The position numbers and the translations under genes were made by a program. Under the pieces are notes generated by a model. It saw nothing but the letters and a program-made list of their open reading frames with translations. It was not told the DNA's origin and made no database searches. DNA of 64,000 bases from Sepiola atlantica (lineage: Eukaryota > Mollusca > Cephalopoda > Sepiida > Sepiolidae): positions 4,540,001 through 4,604,000 of the forward strand of contig OY744520.1 in the NCBI GenBank assembly GCA_963556195.1, given 5' to 3'. Each line of letters begins with the position of its first letter. Position 1 is the first letter of the stretch. Of this stretch, positions 24,706-35,639 are shown in pieces.

Positions 24706-25159
24706 TATAAAATGGAGTAAAACTAAATCAAATAAAATATAAAATAAACTCGAGGAAAGATTGAAGGAAGACAAGAGGGGAATAAGAAAAGTAAATAGGA
24801 GGTAAAAACATCATGGCTCATGTCTTGATGGGTGTTAGTTGATGGCGTCAACGTGTCAATATCATGTTGGGTGTTTCGATGGAGAGGAAGATACACTCTC
24901 TAGTCTGGCTTAAATCTAGGTGGATGTAGGGTATTAAGTCATTTAGATCTAATAATGTTATTTTTTAATTTTCATCTTTTTATTTGTTTTATTTTTTTAC
25001 TGGTTTTATTCTAAGGTTTATTTTTGATTTGATATTATACTTATTAATTCATGTGTTTCATTACTTTATTTAAGCCGATGACAGCTAACAATCGGGAAAC
25101 ACATTAATTAAGAATTTAGTAAAGTTTACTAACATGATATAAGTATTGTAATAACAGCA

Positions 25160-25250
25160 ATAGTGATAAAAATAGTAATACTACTACTACTACTAATACT
25201 AATAATAAAATGATAATAATAAAAATAACATCGATAATAGTAATAATCAC

Positions 25251-25283
<33 letters not shown>

Positions 25284-25310
25284 TTTAATAATTATAATAA
25301 TATATTTATA
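25160..25310. repeat. (AAT)n-rich simple sequence
   Basis: Imperfect AAT/ACT units, pure AAT at 25250-25280. A telomere-like patch with two CCCTAA-type units lies downstream at 25383-25414. Confidence 0.85.
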
Positions 25311-26048
25311 ACTATATTAAAGGGTGGAGAATACACAAACGGAATATAGCAAATAAGGATAAGGTTATAGTAATCTAGAAAAACATAACCCTAACCCTAA
25401 TGCTAACCTAACCCTCTATTATATTTTTGTTGATGTTGGTAAATTGAGCTAGAGTTTCCAAGATGCATGGTGAGGCGGCGGAATAAGGTAATGCTTGTAA
25501 AGCTGATGTAGCTTTTAACTTTATTATTATGGGAGTTAAATCTTTCAAAGCTTATGAATAACATTGTTTTTTTCTAGTGGCCTCCCTTTGATTTAAGACA
25601 AATTCTAGTGAATAACAGTAAAATTATACATTCCAAAACCAATTTCAAAAGATTAAAAATACTGGAAGATATCTACATACACAACAACCTTAGTATGAAA
25701 CGAGTGGTAGCATTTTAAAATGCTTAGCATAATGATATTTCGTTTTCTGATGTCAGCCAGCGTTGCTGAATAAGAATCGTCAACGACTTCCTCGAACAAT
25801 GCGAAAATGTTCTCTGCGCGTTTCTCCGATGTCTATTAAAAAGTCTCCTCTTTCTCCAGTAATTTTGTTCATTTGCTGTTGACACATAAAGATGATTCGA
25901 CGAATAATCGAAATTGGTCGGCGAAACCTGTGAGAGTTATGGAACATTTATTATTTTTATTTTATTTTAATACAGAAAAGATCTCTAGAAAAATTGCAAA
26001 ATAAAAAAGGTATAATTAAACAGAGTAATTCTGTAATTTGTAACAATG

Positions 26049-26053
26049 TTTGC

Positions 26054-26144
<91 letters not shown>

Positions 26145-26162
26145 AAGAAAGAAAGAGATAGT

Positions 26163-26208
<46 letters not shown>

Positions 26209-26216
26209 CTTACTAT
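26049..26216. repeat. (TA)n(GA)n(GATA)n compound microsatellite
   Basis: Three motifs in succession over about 165 bp. Confidence 0.97.
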
Positions 26217-26419
26217 TTTCTCGTATATTTTTATCACTTTACCGATAACCTGAGAAACATATTTTTTACAAAAATTATAATCTTTCTTTTGATTAAAAAA
26301 TGTTCTGTATGACATCTTTAACGTAAGTGGGGGAATAGTTCCGATAGAAAATATATTGGTAGAAAAATATAAAACTAAATAAATTAAATACCCTCGGACG
26401 ACGCCAGGTCGGGGCAACT

Positions 26420-26610
26420 AGAATATAACATCATTATTCACATACTGCTATTTCGTCGTTTCAAGATTCATCAGTGTGGTAAGATATAGCAAGTGTATTC
26501 ATTCAGAAATGTAAAACCCGAACGACTTGTAGCATCAAAATGTGATTATCAGACAAGTAATTTATTTAGTACGCTAACAACCTCATCATGACAGCGGAAA
26601 TTATAACGCT
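26420..26610 (-). mobile_element. SINE family B relic
   Basis: The minus-strand 3' part (ACACTGATGAATCTTGAAAC) and the end TATGTGAATAATGATG match the family B tail at 16598-16645. The head is strongly decayed. Confidence 0.6.
26438..26479 (-). ncRNA. Degenerate hammerhead motif, family B
   Basis: CUGAUGA is intact. Stem I is CCACA with UGUG, where CCGCA pairs with UGUGG in the other copy, so pairing is kept. Stem II (AUC...GAC) has lost its closing pair and stem III is broken (GAAAUAGCAGUA). Probably inactive. Confidence 0.55.
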
Positions 26611-26689
26611 ATCTATGTACTTTTTTTGTTTGAATGTATTGTAATTACGCTACCGATTACCTGTGTCCTCCATTCTTTACATACAATTA

Positions 26690-27570
26690 TCCGCCATAGA
26701 AAATTATAAACATGAATTAAGCAAGAAAAGAGGAAGAAAAAATGAAAGAAAACGAGAAGAACCGAAGAGGAAGGGGGAAGGTTTTAGTTAATCGATTGAA
26801 TTCTTCATATCAATAGTCAAAAGATGTTAATAGATACACTTGGAAGATATAGAACAATATTTGCATCGAATTTGGGAACACAATTAAGAAATCTGAGGAA
26901 GAAGGCAACATTGGAAGATCAAGAATGGTACTTTTTCGTAATCTTATAGAAAGAAGGAAAAATGAGTCGGAAGGAAGTGAGAAAGATAAGAAGAGTAAAA
27001 AGAGGAAAAAAATGAATTCAATGAATTTCAGAAATAAACCAAGGAAAAAATGTAATCTACTGAATAAAGGAGAAAAAGCAAAGGAATGAAAAATGCAAGC
27101 AAGAAATAACAAAGAGAAGAAAGAGGTCAGAACGAAAGAAAGAAAACTAATATCGGATGATGAGCTTAGAGAAGGAAAAACGATCGGAATAAAGTAACGT
27201 GTTTTGAAATAAAAATCAAAGCAAAAAAATGAAACTAGGAAAGAAGAAAGTAAAACATGAAGCAAGTGAGAACAGAAGGAAAGAGAGAAAAAAGATGAGA
27301 AGAGAAAAGTAATAATGGAGGAGAACATAGAAGTGTCGAGAGAAAGGCGAACAAATTAATTTCTATGAAGTAAACAAAGAAAAAATGAAGATGAATAAAA
27401 AGGGAAAAGAAGCAGGATGAAAAAGTAAAGAATAAGTAAACAAAGAAGAAGAAGTAAAATAGAAAAAACAAAAAACAATAGAAAAAGAAACAGGTAAATA
27501 AGAATAAAAAAATGAAGAATAAGAAGAAATAATACTCATTTTTTTTAGGAAAGAATACAAAACTTTCCAA
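26690..27570 (+). repeat. Purine-rich degenerate array, locus 1
   Basis: The plus strand is almost entirely A and G, with recurring motifs such as AAGTAAACAAAGAAGAAGAA and AATGAAGAATAAGAAG. Long Phe/Ser/Leu frames on the minus strand are a by-product of this composition. The motifs resemble those of the larger array at 37.1-40.0 kb. Confidence 0.7.
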
Positions 27571-27786
27571 AATGCAGTAAGAAGGAATATCCGATAAATG
27601 CCAAATAAAATGAAAGGGGAGAAGATACGTTACATGTGTAATTTGACAGGCGGCGCTAATGACCGCTGCCGAGCAAGAGTTTATAGGTGGGTTTCTGGGC
27701 ATATTGGCATATGCCATGAACAGGCCTGTTGTAATGTCGATTGAGAAGTAAAAAATATCAAATTATTTCTGATAGAAAAGAGACAC

Positions 27787-27787
<1 letters not shown>

Positions 27788-27831
<44 letters not shown>
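27788..27831. repeat. (GA)n microsatellite
   Basis: Pure GA run of about 44 bp. Confidence 0.97.
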
Positions 27832-27835
<4 letters not shown>

Positions 27836-28096
27836 CGACTTTTGGTTATGACAATAGTGTGGATCCTGACCAGATACGTTACTGCCAACAGCACTTAGCA
27901 GATTAGGTGTCAACCAATAAAAGGTGCATTATACTGGATCGGGTGGATAGCGGTTCGCGTCGGTTAGCTAAAGTGTCTCCATCGCGGAAATCCTGACTCT
28001 TCATTGCGTTCGGGTATCATGCTTTTATTTTTCGAACTTATATATAACTTTCTCACTGGTAATCTTTCCTCCGTCTCTCTTGCACCCCCCACACAT

Positions 28097-28097
28097 A

Positions 28098-28184
<87 letters not shown>
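28097..28184. repeat. (CT)n(TA)n compound array at SINE C tail
   Basis: About 40 bp of CT and 46 bp of TA. The TA part is contiguous with the 3' end of the minus-strand SINE. Confidence 0.97.
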
Positions 28185-28185
<1 letters not shown>

Positions 28186-28188
<3 letters not shown>

Positions 28189-28385
28189 TTTCGACAGACA
28201 ACGCCGCAGCCCACAACACATGAAAATTACAAACCGGAAGTGCTAGACTCGAGTTTCGCCCTCCTTTGGGCTCATCAGTAGAACATATCCGATCTCAGGA
28301 TTCGTAACCCATGTCACTTGCATGCGAGGCGAGTACTCTGCAACTTAGCCACCTTGCCCCATGTCTATTAACTAACACAGATTAA
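28186..28385 (-). mobile_element. SINE family C, tRNA-headed, hammerhead tail
   Basis: Minus strand opens with GGTGGCTAAGTTGCAGAG (A-box region, near 28337-28355). The B-box GGGTTACGAATCC (28298-28310) follows, then a complete hammerhead (28240-28284), then TTTTCATGTGTTGTGGGCTG and GCGTTGTCTGTCGAAATAAT, and a (TA)n tail. Length is about 200 bp. Related 3' parts occur at 28618-28725 and 31636-31800. Confidence 0.85.
28240..28284 (-). ncRNA. Hammerhead ribozyme motif, family C (best preserved)
   Basis: The core CUGAUGA leads to stem II GCCC-AAAGGA-GGGC (4 bp). GAAAC overlaps a self-complementary stem III ACUCGAGU, and the cleavage triplet is GUC. Stem I is GUUCUA with UAGCAC, five pairs and one U-C mismatch. 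Every conserved core position fits the type I hammerhead. The tiny stem III is typical of retroelement hammerheads, which are thought to work as dimers. Confidence 0.85.
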
Positions 28386-28579
28386 GCAAACCGCGGCGAA
28401 GGCCGACTGTGAAATGTACCTACTCTTCTCAACAAGGGGTGTAGTCATTCAACTACTTAGTATGATTTTGTACTCGCTAAGACGGTGGCATCCAAGAAGC
28501 TAACCCAGCGAGCAAATAAATATTTTTTTAAATGTAAGATGATATAGATAATTATTTCCATGAAAGCGAAAAACCGGAA

Positions 28580-28725
28580 GTATATTAGGGCTCATCAGTA
28601 GAACATATCCGAACTAAGTTCTACTCATGAGCCCAGACGAGGGCGAAACTATAGTGTGTGGTTTTCATGGGTTGTGGGCTGCAGCGTTGTCTGTGTGAAA
28701 ATAAAAACTTATATAATCTCACATT

Positions 28726-28727
<2 letters not shown>
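28580..28727 (+). mobile_element. SINE family C fragment with inverted 5' arm
   Basis: From 28618 the plus strand has the family C 3' part. GUUCUA, CUCAUGA (G5 changed to C), stem II GCCC-AGACGA-GGGC, GAAAC, ACUAUAGU and then G in place of C are followed by GGTTGTGGGCTGCAGCGTTG. The hammerhead is doubly inactivated. Just upstream, 28588-28604 is the reverse complement of 28618-28634, so the fragment begins with a snapback copy of itself. Confidence 0.75.
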
Positions 28728-28781
<54 letters not shown>

Positions 28782-28805
28782 ATGTTATATATCTATAGTA
28801 GTATG

Positions 28806-28845
<40 letters not shown>
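28728..28845. repeat. Two (TA)n arrays
   Basis: TA runs at 28728-28779 and 28809-28845. The first is the tail of the SINE C fragment. Confidence 0.96.
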
Positions 28846-28853
<8 letters not shown>

Positions 28854-28879
28854 TAATAGTAGTATGGACATATATCTAT

Positions 28880-28963
28880 GGCACGTACACTAAACGGATT
28901 AAATCATCAGGCCAAACGATTTCCCGCTTAGATGAAACATGGGTGTCTCTGTATAGCTTACTT

Positions 28964-28967
<4 letters not shown>
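28880..28967 (+). repeat. Family D 3' fragment
   Basis: Ends with GATGAAACATGGGTGTCTCT and GTATAGCTTAC, as in the other family D copies. GAAAC at 28934-28938 is followed by ACAUGGGUGU, which can form a 4-bp stem III, and then C (triplet GUC). Confidence 0.65.
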
Positions 28968-29014
<47 letters not shown>

Positions 29015-29030
29015 TATATATATATATAAT
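28968..29030. repeat. (TA)n tail of family D fragment
   Basis: TA run followed by a second short TA patch. Confidence 0.95.
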
Positions 29031-29124
29031 GTTTTAATACTACTACTACTTAGCTCTACTATTGAGTATTTGAGTAAATACTGAAAATATATACAAAATA
29101 TATCATGTCACCTAACAATAGTAT

Positions 29125-29320
29125 ATGTTTAAAAAGAAAAAAAGGCTTTGACGAGATCTGCTATATCAGGCGAAATTATTATGTAAAAAAAGTTCAGATG
29201 AAAAAGAAGAAAACAAATATTTTAATTTTTGATTTTGTATTTTAATTAAAAAAATACCTGCATCTTACACATGGTGTTTATGAAGCTATTGGGCTTCTTT
29301 CTTTGTGTTTAAAATTTTTA
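29125..29320 (+). repeat. Family G repeat, copy 1 (hammerhead-like)
   Basis: Direct duplicate of 29490-29665. Shared blocks include GCTTTGACGAGATCTG, CAGGCGAAATT, AGATGAAAAAGAAGAAA and TGCATCT(T/A)ACACATG. At 29146-29176 the sequence UUGACGA, a stem (UCUG with CAGG) and GAAAU follows the hammerhead layout with C3 changed to U. Confidence 0.6.
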
Positions 29321-29489
29321 AAGATGCTTAAACAAATTACCTTTCCCAAATGTATACTTACCAACGACCATACGAGATTTTAGTTCAATTTAAAAGATAC
29401 ACTTACACCGTTAGTCCAAACAACATCGGACGTCACTTGTAGAAGACCAGGAAGGAGTGTTACAACACAAATAAGGGTAATACCTTTTA

Positions 29490-29662
29490 TTTGTCTAAAA
29501 AGAAAAAAAAAGCTTTGATGAGACCTGTTATACCAGGCGAAATTCTAAGATAAAAAAGTCAAGATGAAAAAGAAGAAATATTTATATTTTTTATTTCGAT
29601 TTGAATAAAAATATCTGCATCTAACACATGTTTTTATGAAAGCATTTTGACTCTTTCTGTAT

Positions 29663-29665
<3 letters not shown>
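29490..29665 (+). repeat. Family G repeat, copy 2 (hammerhead-like)
   Basis: UUGAUGA at 29515-29521 is followed by a strong stem II (CCUG-UUAUAC-CAGG) and GAAAU (29539-29543). A short stem III is possible, but stem I is poor. The copy ends at a (TA)n array. Confidence 0.6.

Positions 29666-29667
<2 letters not shown>

Positions 29668-29726
<59 letters not shown>
29668..29726. repeat. (TA)n microsatellite
   Basis: Pure TA run at the 3' end of family G copy 2. Confidence 0.97.
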
Positions 29727-29728
<2 letters not shown>

Positions 29729-30384
29729 CCAGTATCCCGGCCTTGCCTGTGAAAGAGGATACACTCAAGAAATGCCATGCCCAACTTTGAACGATCAATC
29801 ACGAACACATACCCTACAATGTTAAATGTAGATACCCAGAAGTGTCATATATATGTACAAAAAATGCTATTCGCACCTGTAAAATCGTTTCGTAGTTTTT
29901 TTTTTATTGTGTTTCCTTTTTCATAATGGATTAACACAAATACTTGTTTTATTTTCCTACTCTAAGTTTTTCGGATGCTATCCTTCCTTGGTTTACCAGC
30001 TTCGGAATGTGCTACTGGTGGACTGGTTAATTTTCAGATGATAAAGTAGTCTACACCTGAAGAAAAGAACTTTGGCTTAGAAAACATCATCAAAAATTGA
30101 GATAGAGATATTACTGACAGAGTTACAAAAATCACATACTTTTCAAAATGAGGCATAATTGGTCACATCAGATTTTTATCGAAGGGGGCACTGATTCGGC
30201 TCCCTGTTGGCAAGAATAGTCATTAATTTGAATACATTTGTACTAATGAGCTTGTGTTTATGGCATATGTGTGCTATATTAAGAAGATATAGAATGATAA
30301 AAAGCAGTCAATGGGAAAATACATGTTACTTACAGGAAGTTGTGTTATTCTTTGTTTGTTTACGATATTTCACCCCCAACAAGG
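29727..30384. other. No recognised gene
   Basis: AT-rich. Short frames only. Confidence 0.5.
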
Positions 30385-31275
30385 CAGGACGCAACTGTAG
30401 ACGGAAGGAGTACTGAGAATTAGGGAGTAGGTGTAGGGTGTCATCTTAAGTTGGAATCTCTACAGCGAGATGTCTGTTAACAATAGTTGTAAACCCTTGC
30501 ATGTCAGTAATGTCGAGGAAACAGGCAACAGGGAGAAAGTTCTAGAGACTGGCAGCAATAGGAAAGAACCTGCTGGAGTAGAAGGCTCTCCGGCATCTGG
30601 GGAACTCCACAGTAAATGGATGGGACCTAGCTGATAGTCGGGTTGTTCTAGCGTTTTTGGGTCGAGGGGGCACTAGAGCAGTTAGTGCATTGGAGCACAA
30701 TCTATTAAAGTATTTGTAAAAAAGCACAAGGATGCAACATTGCGGCGATGGGAAAGGGGCTGGAGCTTGGTGGATAGTGAGGGAACTATCTTTTTTGCAC
30801 CTTGTCTAAGTGGATGATCCACCAGCCCAGATGTGACAACAATACTCCATACATGGGCGGATGGTGGCTTTGTAGAGATACAGGATAATGTCAGGCGTTA
30901 GGAGTTTATTAGTACGGTAGAGGGAACCCACCCTCTTTTCAGCAACTTGGCAATGTCTTCAATGTATTCGTTCCAATTCATGTTACCTGTGAATAATAGG
31001 CCGAGTAGTTTGAATGTTGAACACTCGGGTAGGGTGTTATTTGGCATGGCAATCGGTTGTTACTATCCATTTTTTAACCCAATCCACTACAGCCTGGAGG
31101 TCATTTACTAAGGATTTAGCCATTTCCTCGGATATGTACTCTTTTGTTTAGCCCATATGACGAGAGTACAGCGTTGTGTCGTTAGCAAATATACCTATCT
31201 CAGACTCGATGTCATCAGTTTGGTCGTTTATTAAAATCAGGTACAACAAGGGTCCGAGGATGATCCCTGCATTTA
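30385..31275 (-). pseudogene. LINE (Jockey/CR1-type) RT, 3' part
   Basis: The minus strand runs from GIILGPLLYLILIND (31270) through IFANDTTLY near 31189-31178, VNDLQAVVDWV, KRVGSLYRTNKLLTPD, ILYLYKATIRPCMEYCCHIW and LFYKYFNRLCSNALTALVPP to ARTTRLSARSHPFTVEFPRC. This is the second half of the RT plus the C-terminal domain of an APE-type LINE. The catalytic FADD box reads FAND, which removes the first Asp. Stops and a frameshift lie near 31150, 30980 and 30810. It is cut at the 5' end, as usual for LINEs. Sister fragments are at 43741-44080 and 59800-60550, and the endonuclease part of the same kind of element is at 33390-34350. Confidence 0.85.
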
Positions 31276-31599
31276 TTTATGACATTTGTGTGTTATTCTA
31301 TATTCCTATTGTTATAATTGTATAAGGGTCTTCTGTATTTTGCCTGTTAAATACGTGTTATGTTAGCTATTACTTATTATTGTAATGTTGCATGATGAAC
31401 TGCTTTTCACATTTTGTTTTGACAAAATAGAATGTTTATTGTGAGACACAATGAGTACTCATTATTCCTTATGACCTCAGGAATGACATCAATGTTCATA
31501 CTGTTTGTTCGGACCACTTACATTTATACACAATGTGATAATATTTTGATAAACATTTGACACATGTAGATACCTTACGTTGTAAAGATATACACATAT

Positions 31600-31601
31600 A
31601 A

Positions 31602-31635
<34 letters not shown>
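31600..31635. repeat. (TA)n tail
   Basis: TA run at the 3' end of a minus-strand SINE C relic. Confidence 0.95.
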
Positions 31636-31640
<5 letters not shown>

Positions 31641-31800
31641 TATTTTTCAACAATTAGACACACAGAGAATCCGACACACATCAAACCATCCACCAACATG
31701 AAAGACAAGATTTGAGTTTAGTTAGCTCTTGAGTAGAATACATCTCGACCCAGGATTTGAAATCCAACTGAGCTTAATGCGACACGGTAAATCTTATAAA
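31636..31800 (-). mobile_element. SINE family C relic
   Basis: Minus strand has GTATTCTACTCAAGAGCTAA (hammerhead core mutated to CUCAAGA), TTCATGTTGGTGGATGGTTT and TGAAAAATAATTTC before the TA tail. The ribozyme is destroyed. Confidence 0.5.
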
Positions 31801-32521
31801 CATCAAATAAAAGTGAAGAACAAAACGCGGGAATTGAGTACTCTTTTTTACAGAGTGTGTTATCGTCTAACTAGCAAAATTTCTAATCGAGACTAATTAC
31901 TCATATCCGGATTCATCAAATAAACCAGCCAATGTCATCAAACTAACAATCAAGTAGGTGTTTATCTACTATATATGATATTTTTCAAAATAAGTGCCAG
32001 TAAGTTTATAGACTTTAACCCCAACGAGTCACACCCAGCATTTCCCGTGAATCCACACAGACGATGTGTACTCATAATTGAAGCATTGCACTCTTAGAAA
32101 TATTTATATTCTAAATTTTTCGATGATTACCAAGATATACATCATCTAAAATAAAGTGATGGATGTCACGCACGAACATACCCGTTGCGATAATGTTGTA
32201 CATAATTTGATCAAAATGAAATATGTTTATCCATGTACTCTGAATAATGTAGTTTCAGAATATATATTCTGGTTTCTGTTACATGTTTTTAAATTATTCA
32301 TGCCCTAACTCCTTTTATTTTGACTTTTATTCAAATTATTTGTTCATTCATATATTCCTTTCTGTTACGTACTTTCTATTTTTATACTATTCTGTGACCA
32401 AAATAAATTAGCCCTCTCACTCACCTTATTGGCCGGTGAAATGTATCTTCAGTAAATATTACTTATGAGAGGTGAACCCATTTTAATTTTCTGTTATCTC
32501 GGGAAGGTTACGAGTAAACTT

Positions 32522-32524
<3 letters not shown>
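31801..32524. other. No recognised gene
   Basis: Intergenic. No repeat was recognised. Confidence 0.5.

Positions 32525-32571
<47 letters not shown>
32525..32571. repeat. (TA)n microsatellite
   Basis: Pure TA run. Confidence 0.96.
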
Positions 32572-32580
<9 letters not shown>

Positions 32581-32639
32581 GTATAATTTTTAAATATTTT
32601 TCAAATACCTGCGTAGGTTTTGAAATACCTAACTAATAC

Positions 32640-33389
32640 ACGGGCGCGGGAATATCCTTTCCGTGTTATGGACCCATAGACCTTGTCAGGTCATCCATCA
32701 AGGAGAAAGAAAAACTCTTATATAAAAATTGTGCTACTGACGATCACGTCTTGGCAGCAAATCATTGAGGGTGAGATGTCTCCTTAGTCCAAATTAACAA
32801 CCTTCTTAGAGTTGGAGTTTCGAACAAAATCAACTGAGTGCACACCTAAAATTTCGTAAGAAGTATATAGGCTATACCTATCGCCCGACCTTTGTCTATA
32901 AGCCATACGCAGAAGTACTTGCGCAGAGACACCTCAAGGAAGCACAGTGCTTGGCCTGACGAGGACAATTAACGCCGTGTCTTATACTGTCTATCTGAGC
33001 AACTTAGAGAAAGTGTTTTTCACTAAGCCTTACATGACTAGTTAGATTCCTTACTCCGAGAGGTAGAGGGTACAGGTTAGACAACTGTTATGGCTGCTGT
33101 TTCCGACTGGTAATTAAGGACGCCAAACCCTTAAATAACGTTAAGAACGGCTGCTCCATAAACAGTTGTATAATATCGTGTGTTAACTGTACGTGTCATA
33201 TTGCGGATGGTAAGACACCTACATTTATCCCGCGATGAGCTTTCCCAAGGAAGCAACCCCTATTGATCAAATCCCGACTAATGGTATTGATATGAGAGTC
33301 CATTGGCACAAGACAAGCACCCACTTTACCCTCCCTACTCTATCTAAACCAACATGAGAATTCAAAGAAAAATAAATAAATCTAAACCA
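32640..33389 (+). other. Possible upstream part of LINE
   Basis: This region has a higher GC content than its surroundings and runs directly into the LINE endonuclease. It may be decayed ORF1 or 5' UTR of that element. No domain is visible. Confidence 0.3.
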
Positions 33390-34350
33390 GACAGCTACCA
33401 ACCCCCTTCGCTTCCGCTCTTGAGGCTAGTATGCACAAATATCCCGGGGTTGTGAACCAACATCACTGACGTAGAAAACTGTCTCGTAGTAAACTCCCCA
33501 GATATCCTAGCACTAATTAAAACAACCTATAATCCTAAGTCTCATCACACCATTTTTACATTACTGAATACCCCCACTCTACCATGACAGTTCTGAAAAA
33601 CATGCACAGGTGTATGAGTTTATTTTTCGAGGCACTCTTGACTTGACCAGATAAGATAGGATGAAATCAAATAAGCAAGCCTACATGTGCTTTATATTAA
33701 CCTTACAGTACCGGGTTAGTTACTTAAATAACATATACTGTTCTCCTCCGTGCCAGGGCCGTACCCTGCTTAACTTTGATACTGAAAGCATAGGTACAGC
33801 ATTCTCACTTGATTTGAGTGTCCAAATACATGTATTTCGGGATTTTAATGGATATCACCGTGGCTGGCTTTGGTTATCTTGCTATACAGACGCAGTTATT
33901 AACTGTACGTATAGATTCTCTATAGCACACTCCCTCTCACAGACTGTCATTTTTCCGACCCACCCCCTTCATCGTGTGGACCAGCAAACATCGCTTGACC
34001 TGTTTGTACCTCACTGTCCGAGACCTCTGTGACAAATGCCGATAGCATACTCGAGAACGCTCATCACCTTGTGATAATGATTGATATAACCCTAAAATCT
34101 CGCGCAAAGCTCATGAGCCGTTGCTCTAAACGAGGGGATACTATAAACATGCTGATTTGGATACACTCAGACATCACATCAGAGACGCCCCCTGGAGTGG
34201 AACTTGTTTTCTTCTTTTTAATCAGTGCGCAAATAGGGTAACTGAATATGTAAAAGCAGGCATTGAAGCACATGTCCTCATGCGACAATTCACTTTGAAA
34301 TGTGAAGCGTCTATTACTTTTGTAATTAAAATAGATTTCTCTCCGTAATC
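33390..34350 (+). pseudogene. LINE APE-type endonuclease part
   Basis: Patches in order are NSPDILALIKTTYNPKSHHT (near 33510), QAYMCFILTLQYRVSYLNN (33676 on), HVFRDFNGYHRGWL (near 33830), YRFSIAHSLSQTVIFPTHPL, then QQTSLDLFVPHC. After frameshifts, LDTLRHHIRDAPWSGT and YVKAGIEAHVLMRQFTLKC follow to about 34290. DFNGYHR is the DFN-X-H motif of AP endonucleases in Jockey/CR1-type LINEs. There are at least three frame changes and several stops. The element breaks off before the RT. Confidence 0.82.
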
Positions 34351-34944
34351 GGTAATGCAAACAAATGTAAAAAAAACGACATTGTTATTTATCTTCCTTT
34401 TGTGGTAATTGTATTGAGTATTCCGAAATATCTTTGTCTGTAAATAATATGACAATTATAACAAAAGAAAATATTAACTCGAAAGATTCGGGCTTTCACT
34501 TTAGTTAATTGAATATGACAGCGTTAGAAATGAATTCTGATAGACTTTTTTAGAACTTTAAAACAAAATGCATAGCTTGTCAAAATTTGCCGTTTTTGAA
34601 AGATCGGCAGGAAATAAGATTCAAGTTTACAAAACATGGAATAATGAACACATTTAGCATAAGTTATGGGATTTCAAAGAACAGTTTTCTATTTTACCGC
34701 TCGTAATGTGCATTCATTCGCAAGACAACATTTTTAATATTTGATTTTTTAACAAATTCCCTAACTGAGTTGAAAATATCAGAAGTGTATAACATTTTAA
34801 TTATAGATTGGAGGGATTTAGAGATGAGGCCATACGCATATTTTTACAAAGAAAAATCCTCGTATCGAATTGTTGAAATATTCCAGATACTCTCATCCCT
34901 ATTATATAGTCTGTGATAGTGTAGGTGTGCGTATATGTGTATAT

Positions 34945-34947
<3 letters not shown>

Positions 34948-35006
<59 letters not shown>

Positions 35007-35029
35007 TGAGAGAGAGAGAGAGAGAGAGA
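34948..35029. repeat. (TA)n(GA)n compound microsatellite
   Basis: About 35 bp of TA and 47 bp of GA with one GT interruption. Confidence 0.97.
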
Positions 35030-35639
35030 TACAAATGTGTAGGGGTTGTCTGGTTGTTCTTTTAGTACTCCTCGGATTTTGGAGAGTGATACACATAACC
35101 TTGAGACTTTATTACATATAGTAATTACATAAGTATATTTCATTTGGATCAAAGTTGCTATTATATTATCGTGTGATCTTCGTTCGTTGTGGATAGCCAT
35201 GAAACGTGAATACGACTTTTTATTTATTTTTTTCATATTTATAACTATAAATGATAGAAATAATATAATGAGAAAAGGAATTGTAAGATGAAGTTAAGGG
35301 GATGGAGCAGCAATAAACAATTATTCTAATTCGCACTTGAAATACGTCGGATATGTTTTAAGAACATTAAAAACCATACGTTTACCGAAAGCATGTCAAT
35401 ACATATAATTGCACTATAGATACCTACTTGTTGTCAATGCTTAGTACATCCCCCAAAATTGATATTGTAAATTGTACGAAATAAGAATAAAAACTGTGAT
35501 ACGATGTCATGAACTTGTCTCAGAAGGGGATAGGATACTTCATTCAATAACGTACAACACTAGGTATTTTTGTTGTGCATTTATAAAACAAGAATGTGTA
35601 CTGTAGAGATGTGTTTATTCAACATGGGGAAATGAAATT

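Noticed and set aside
26810..27717. Minus-strand frames of 65-172 codons rich in Phe, Ser and Leu
   Set aside because: They result from the purine-rich plus strand. No domain, no start context, low complexity.
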